From Antedon mediterranea (taxonomy: Eukaryota; Echinodermata; Crinoidea; Comatulida; Antedonidae): 64,000 nt of DNA. Within the stretch, counting starts at the first letter, position 1, and every line of letters starts with the position of its first letter. This document shows positions 59,301-64,000 of the stretch, piece by piece. The stretch spans positions 29,314,001 to 29,378,000 of the forward strand of contig NC_092674.1 in NCBI RefSeq assembly GCF_964355755.1, in the 5' to 3' direction. The notes under the pieces were generated by a model. It saw only the letters and a program-made list of their open reading frames with translations, made no database searches and was not told the DNA's origin. A program made the position numbers and the translations under genes.

Positions 59301-62300
59301 TAAGTAATTGATTGATCAAGTACTTCTGATTATTATATTTTTTTGATTTAGGGTTTTTATTTTGTCTTTCCATTTTCATTACTATTTCTATTGATTTTGT
59401 TTCATGTTCTCTTTTCTTCTTGTGTTCCTAGAGTCGTATTGGCCACGAGTCTCAACAAGTCTCACATGCTACTGACCGATGATGATGACCATTTGATTGG
59501 TACCATTATGTTGGGAGAGTTTAACATGGAACTTCCTCAAAACCCTGCTACACTTCATGAGATGGCTACCAGAAGCAGTCGACGTCTGACAGACCAAGCT
59601 ACTGAACTTAGTAGACCACTTAAAAATTTCAGATCTGAAGAAACACTGTCACAAGTACATATTGACGAGACTGATGGTGCAGGTATGACAATTCAGAAGA
59701 AGCCAGTCAAAATGAACCTGATACTAAAAGGTATCTGCATGCAGGCTATGTTGCTACCATCACTCAGAGCACAGTACAAGGTAAGGCTCATTAAAGAGAG
59801 TTCACAGGTCAGATTAGTTTTAAACTGGGAGTACATTGGAGTAGGCCCTCTAGCTAATCTATAGAAGCTCATTGGAGTAAATAAACAGTTATGTTACGGT
59901 TCTTCTGTTTTTAAGATCCTGTATTTAATATTTAAAATGTTAAAAAATTAAAATATGTTTTCTTTCTCCACAGCTAAAGGATGCAACTGGAAATATGAAT
60001 ATGCATGAGGAGTGTCACATGACAGTACACATGCCAAATCATGCCATATCATTTATATCACAGGTAAGCCCATGTCATTCACAGGTAAGCCCATGTCATT
60101 TATCTAACTAATTTAGGAGCAAAAGTTGATTGATTGTCATCCTTGCCTTTTCTCTTCTGGCCGAGTGTCCCTCTTTCTTTTTGTCATTATTGTCTTTTCT
60201 TACATTATTGTATAATTATATTATCAAAATCGTTTGCACTGAACAGTATTATATTTGTTAATCAGGTGTAAACCATTGACTAGCGAAAGCTATTTGTTTA
60301 TACCGTTTTGCCTTTGCTGAATAAAGAATTATGATTATTATCTCCTATAATCTATCTCTTTTTTTCTCCACTGTGCGCCTTTCATAATGTTTTTCATACA
60401 TCTTGTAATTTTGATTGGTCCTCTTATGTTAACACCACCTAGAACCAACCTTAAATCCATGCCTAAAAGCTTCTTTGCTCAGGCTCCAGACATCTGGAAC
60501 CAACTTCCATCTGTTACACTCTATATCCTTTTCAATTCAAATCCTGAAAACTCACCTATTTCAAAAGCTATTCATTTCATATTGCACTGTGAGACTCCGA
60601 TAAAGAGCGCTTTATAAATGTTAGATATTATTATTATTGACAGGTTGAGGCAGCAGAAGAAAGTCTGTCTTCCGCAAGTATTGACTTGCCAACCATTGAG
60701 TTTCTTGCTGACATGAACCGGAGACAAGACACGGCAGAGGATGTATGGCAGTCAGGTAAATTCTGCCTGATTGCTAGTGTCAACATCGGCAGCTTTAACC
60801 ATACCATTTCAACTGATCTTCTTAACCATCTGGTCTTTGTTCAGAAAGTTTTTATTAAGGTTAGTGGTGGTAGTTGCACATTAATTCTCACTAGGCCATC
60901 CATGTAGCCAACATCAATGTACATGAGCCACAAATTTGTCATGGCCTAGTGTTGTGGTAATGCATTGTGTGTAATGGGGTTAGAAGCTCTACAGAATGTC
61001 CTGTTAATATAAAAGTTTTCTGAATAAGTGTTGGCAATTGCATTAAAACATACATTGTTCCTCATTGGTTTTACTGTAATGTGTCCCCTCTGTTCTATGG
61101 AATACAATGTTGGTATATTGATAATTTGTTTTAAATAATGTTTTATTTTTTCTTAGGAGGTGAATGAAATAATGCAGAAGTTAGTAGGAGATGACAATAC
61201 AGCATCCAGCCAAGAGTCATTGGTTATTCCTAAGAAAACATCCCTGCTGCCTTTCACATTGACCCTCAAACAGCAAGTAAGCCTGTTAATTGAAATATGC
61301 ATTAAACATTGAAGATTTCTCTTAGCCTGGTTGCACATTGTTCATCTTAAAGCTTGGTTCCCACTAGGACTCAACGTAAGCAATTTGACCAAAGACAATC
61401 CATGGATTATTTTGAACTATCAGTGTCATTGGTCAACTCGCTTGCGTTGCTCTTGAATCCTAGTGGGAATCCAGCTTAATACTGTAGTCTATTGCATGAG
61501 ATCCCTACCTGTATAAACTCTACATAACTAGGTCACTAACCCTTTACCAGGTGCCACGCCAACCGAGGCCTCAACCTCAGCCACATTCTCAGTGGCGTAA
61601 CGCAGAGTCCTGAGGCCCTGGTTTAGGAAACCTAAGTGGCCCTCCAAGTTTCAACGCTGCCTTTTTCTTCCTGTTTTTTCCTCTGGGCACTGCTCTTGGG
61701 CCCTTGGGTTTAGCCAGTGAGCGCTCATAGCTGTTATGCCACTGCACATTCTTCTTCTATCCCTGCCATTGTTTCTCACTATTGTTTACATGTAATTTCT
61801 TTAGGGCATACAAGTTACAGCCCAGACCCCGTCCACCAGTGCTGTCCAGTTTGAAACTAATGCCATCCAATTTGAAGTGACCAATCAACTGCCTCCAACA
61901 ACTGATTCACAGAACACTGAAAGTAAAGCATTTATTAATTATTTTAAATTTAAATTAATCATGAATACATTTTTATCAAATCCAGTCTTCACCTAATAAG
62001 TTTATGTAAACAGTTTTATGATAAATTTAAGATTAAATTGATTAATTTATTACATGGACCACACATCTTTTGTTATCATTTATATCATTTTTAAATTACA
62101 TTATTTGAAATATCATAATATGAGTATAGTCCCAAGAAGCTATGGATAGGAAATTTGGTGAAAATTACTTGCAAATTTTCTTTCTAAATTTGTCCTAAAT
62201 TAGTGGATGAGATTGTACTTGAACATGGGGTTACGCTATACTCCATTACATTATTTGTAATATCATATTATGAGTTTAGTTCGAGGAGGCCTGGATACGA

Positions 62301-63728
62301 AATTTGGTAAAAATTTATCCTAAGTTAGTGGATAAAATTATACTCTGTCACATACAATACATATTTTGTTGAGAAAATATGATATTATATAAAATTGTTT
62401 GATTAATTGACTACTTCATTCATTATTTATTTCCCAGATGTTGATACGAATCAGATTTTCCTCAAGACCAACATTGAGCTAACATTATCAGTTGGAGACA
62501 TGATTCGAAATCCTCTATTTGAGGAAGCTCAGCCTGAGTTCACTCAGTTGGCCTTCTTCAAGACCAACATCAATATTATCAATACACCAGAGTCATCGGG
62601 CACAAGTAATAACGGTGTTATTTTGGTCACGCTTCAGCGACCTGTATTCTTTATGCCTCCACAAGCTGTTGATAAAGGTACTTTTTTGACAGATTGTTTT
62701 TTAATTCCAATTAGCGACCCTAAATTTTCATGCGGTTCACATGACTATACTTCTGGAAATCATTAGTATTAAAATAGTAAAGGTAATACTATTGTTTTGT
62801 TGATGACAAAATACATTATTGTATTTTTTTTTTCCAGCTGTATTAGTATGGCTAAACTACAAGAATGCATATGATCATTGGCATGAGCAGCGTCAGGCTC
62901 TAAGCAAGGAGGTCTGGTTGGCTACTCAGCAGGTCATGTCTCGTCTGCCTAAGCCCCATATACCAGTGCCAGCAGCACCTACAGCGGCATCTACTGGTGT
63001 GTTTTTGCAAGTCTCTGTGCAGAATCTAGGATTATGTGTGCCAACAACTTTGATACAAAGAGGGGTTAGTACTGATTCTTATTTTGACTATTGCACTTAC
63101 TGTATATTCTCAAATAGTACAGTCTGGTCCTCTCAATTTTTCAAAAAGCTTTTGACATGCATTCTTGAAGACAATAATGGAACACATTTCACACGCTTTC
63201 TAAAGCGTGGTTCCCACTAGCGACGCAACACAAGGACGTAACGCAACACAAGTGAATTGACCAATCACAAGCGATGGCTTATTCGCTTGTGATTGCTAAC
63301 TGTCTATAACTTCGCTTGTCATTGGTTAAAACGCTTACGTTGCGTTTACGTCCTTGCGTTACGTTCTAGTTGGAACCAAGCTTAACAATAGAACTATAAC
63401 TAATAAGTAACAGATTAAAAGACAACATAAAGAATTAAGATATTAGTGTGTAACATGTGTTGTCTAAAAAAAAGTAATTCATATATATTTATTATATTGA
63501 TATAATTTTATTGTTGTTTTCAGAATGAAAGTCATACAAGCGTATCGCAGGAGCCTGAATCACAACAAGCATTAGTCTTAACACTTGACGACTCTCTCAT
63601 CTCGGCTCACTACTGCGGCGCCCTCGTCAGCGAGGGCCAGTTCAGTAATTTCTGTCTACGCTTTGCTGATGACTTTGGGATGTCACTAGATGACTGGAAG
63701 AAACAAGAACTGGAGATTGCAAACTCTT
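44392..63728 (+). CDS. BLTP1: Bridge-like lipid transfer protein 1 (KIAA1109/Tweek), first 35 exons
   Basis: An open-ended gene of 35 in-phase exons encodes about 2,880 residues; vertebrate proteins are near 5,000, so the 3' part lies past the window. A membrane anchor (about residues 20-39, LILTLFFTTIWVVYITYYNS) is followed by the conserved start of the lipid groove: SVLSGKLMFRDVAYIT, GYVIFRWWRIYKP and FELHCYNRS. Further orthologous blocks are PPRFMGEGFVVLQSN, YGPWADRQRDF, GLQLRAHAMFSDEGLP, VEYAWLVELQ and CGCLGGCTFFG. Two large exons (20 and 25) carry long Ser/Thr/Asp-rich, probably disordered segments. Orthologs form a rod-shaped bridge, anchored in the ER, that passes phospholipids to other membranes. 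Yeast Csf1 and fly Tweek are relatives. Seven repeat copies named here lie in its introns. Confidence 0.97.
46824..46976 (+). mobile_element. Family-B palindromic MITE
   Basis: Complete copy (AAGCTCTGTCTACACTATC to GTAGACAGAGCTTA) with two modules. BLTP1 intron 6. Confidence 0.9.
47850..48130 (-). mobile_element. SINE family S3 body (minus), apparently doubled
   Basis: Read on the minus strand it shows GGATAAGG, GTGCACTTAGAG and AGTAGGGGGTTACCC as at 37735-37860, then a second similar segment (AAGTAGATTACCTCAGTGAA). The tRNA-like head is not evident. BLTP1 intron 8. Confidence 0.6.
48910..49040 (+). mobile_element. Family-B palindromic MITE
   Basis: Left end AAGCTCTGTCATACTATCAA; right end shortened to AAATTTGGACAGAGCTC. 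It starts eight bases after the last base of BLTP1 exon 11 (48902), a second case of a MITE next to a splice donor. Confidence 0.88.
49330..49545 (+). repeat. Degenerate ~45-bp tandem repeat
   Basis: AAAATGGTGCTGGTGACAGA and AGAAAAGGTCTGGAGG words recur with small changes at 30-50-bp spacing. The reading frame of exon 12 happens to run into it, giving a spurious longer ORF. BLTP1 intron 12. Confidence 0.8.
50237..50373 (-). mobile_element. Family-B palindromic MITE
   Basis: AAGCTCTTTATACACTATC to GTAGACAGAGCTTA, two inverted modules. BLTP1 intron 14. Confidence 0.9.
52001..52349 (+). mobile_element. Family-B MITE interrupted by a retroposon 3' end
   Basis: The left half (52001-52092) and right half (from 52273) are normal family-B sequence. 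They are split by 52093-52272, which is flanked on both sides by TGATAT. BLTP1 intron 18. Confidence 0.87.
52093..52272 (+). mobile_element. 5'-truncated non-LTR retroposon end inside a MITE
   Basis: The ~180-bp insert ends TTATATGAAATAAAGAATAA with an AAT repeat tail and has TGATAT at both flanks. A simple-repeat tail, 5' truncation and short target duplication are typical of LINE-mediated insertion. The parent LINE is not in the window. Confidence 0.75.
52743..52901 (+). mobile_element. Family-H MITE, intact copy
   Basis: Ends AAGGCCAATTTACACAGACG and GTGTAAATTGGCCCTTA are inverse repeats. The interior has CTTGTCCCACGTAGAATCTG. It is the reference for the broken copy at 5724-6158. BLTP1 intron 19. 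Confidence 0.8.
60405..60639 (+). mobile_element. LINE 3' fragment with remains of the reverse-transcriptase ORF
   Basis: A plus-strand frame has AQAPDIWNQLPS, a motif typical of the last part of L2/CR1-type LINE proteins, followed by a stop, AAAGAGCGCTTTATAAATG and an ATT repeat tail. The tail ends just before BLTP1 exon 30 and may contribute its pyrimidine/AG context. Another LINE-like 3' end with AATAAAGAATTATGATTATT lies at about 60240-60345. Confidence 0.7.
61348..61482 (+). mobile_element. Family-C element, diverged
   Basis: Ends GCTTGGTTCCCACTAGGACT and TCCTAGTGGGAATCCAGCTT. The interior has TTTGACCAAAGACAATCCAT. BLTP1 intron 31. Confidence 0.75.
61590..61744 (-). mobile_element. Family-D hAT-type MITE with intact target duplication
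   Basis: Terminal repeats CAGTGGCGTAAC and GTTATGCCACTG are inverse with one mismatch, and the element is flanked on both sides by CACATTCT, a perfect 8-bp duplication. This assigns family D to the hAT superfamily with good support. It has no ORF. BLTP1 intron 31, about 60 bases before exon 32. Confidence 0.92.
63202..63384 (+). mobile_element. Family-C palindromic MITE, intact copy
   Basis: Almost the same as 13253-13432 and 26509-26684. BLTP1 intron 34. Confidence 0.88.
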
Positions 63729-63900
63729 GTAAGAGAAAAAATAAAATCTTAATTTTCCTATGTCATTTCATACTGTCTGAGTGTTGTTGCACTTTAAAAA
63801 TTTGCATGAAATCTACAAAAAAAAATGGTCACTGTAAGAAAATATAACTGTAAAAACAACACACCTATCTAGTACTGTACATAATGGTCGGCTAGACCTA

Positions 63901-64000
63901 AAGCGTGGTTCCCACTAGCCCCGCAACACAAGGACGTAACGCAACACAAGTGAATTGACCAATCACAAGCGATGGCTAACTTCGCTTGTCATTGGTTAAA
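63901..64000 (+). mobile_element. Family-C palindromic MITE, cut by the window edge
   Basis: Left part of another near-identical copy (GGTTCCCACTAGCCCCGCAA), with the middle shortened (GCGATGGCTAACTTCGCTTG). It lies in the intron after BLTP1 exon 35. Confidence 0.85.

Larger units (their letters stand above)
44392..63728 (+). other. BLTP1: Exon map of BLTP1 in this window
   Basis: Exons: 44392-44581, 45103-45181, 45354-45418, 45744-45894, 46018-46102, 46518-46708, 47129-47208, 47612-47720, 48165-48321, 48524-48694, 48785-48902, 49148-49303, 49696-49793, 50056-50192, 50507-50813, 50923-51099, 51424-51561, 51740-51925, 52457-52705, 52985-54446, 54603-54717, 54915-55074, 55443-55972, 56259-56439, 56625-58117, 58394-58587, 58955-59051, 59432-59780, 59974-60063, 60644-60859, 61157-61276, 61805-61922, 62438-62677, 62838-63064 and 63524-63728. 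All introns are GT..AG. The last exon ends one base into a codon at GTAAGA, so the next exon lies beyond 64000. Confidence 0.9.

Noticed and set aside
1-64000. An endogenous virus, toxin system or other unusual coding system
   Set aside because: No integrase, capsid, complete reverse transcriptase, transposase or toxin-like gene was seen; mobile DNA here is short and non-autonomous apart from LINE 3' ends.

Overview
The window is AT-rich nuclear DNA of an animal. Genes are split into many short exons with GT..AG introns, intergenic space is full of short inverted-repeat transposons, and there is a eukaryotic tRNA-Ser. Protein similarity, tRNA-derived SINEs and the repeat style suggest a marine invertebrate deuterostome, possibly an echinoderm. 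That placement is inference, because no species-specific sequence was recognised.

Layout: (1) 1-3.65 kb holds a perfect 150-bp inverted duplication of coding-looking sequence and two unidentified exon-like ORFs on the minus strand. (2) 3.70-7.55 kb holds SPATA4 (+), whose 5' exon was not found. (3) 7.55-12.8 kb is intergenic, with transposon hairpins and a 119-bp tandem array. (4) 12.79-16.44 kb holds a divergent fibroblast growth factor gene (-), rebuilt from three exons whose phases agree exactly. (5) 16.4-30.9 kb is gene-poor. It holds two large arrays of one ~106-bp satellite in opposite orientation around a second satellite, then a dense field of palindromic transposons and a tRNA-Ser(AGA) with a broken tandem copy. 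(6) 30.96-36.54 kb holds ALKBH8 (+, 11 exons, 721 aa). (7) 37.23-43.18 kb holds SLC30A9 (-, 15 exons, 628 aa), convergent with ALKBH8. (8) 43.18-44.39 kb is the shared upstream region of divergent SLC30A9 and BLTP1. (9) 44.39 kb to the right edge holds the first 35 exons (~2,880 codons) of BLTP1/KIAA1109 (+).

All splice models were read by eye from GT/AG sites. Phase is continuous through every internal junction; ALKBH8, SLC30A9 and the FGF gene each sum to a whole number of codons.

The genes are housekeeping or developmental and do not form one pathway: tRNA wobble modification (ALKBH8), mitochondrial zinc export (SLC30A9), bridge-type lipid transfer (BLTP1), a sperm/cilium CH-domain protein (SPATA4) and a secreted signal (FGF). 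The most unusual material is the repeat landscape: at least six non-autonomous inverted-repeat families, several nested in one another, and the mirrored satellite structure at 19.5-25.6 kb.
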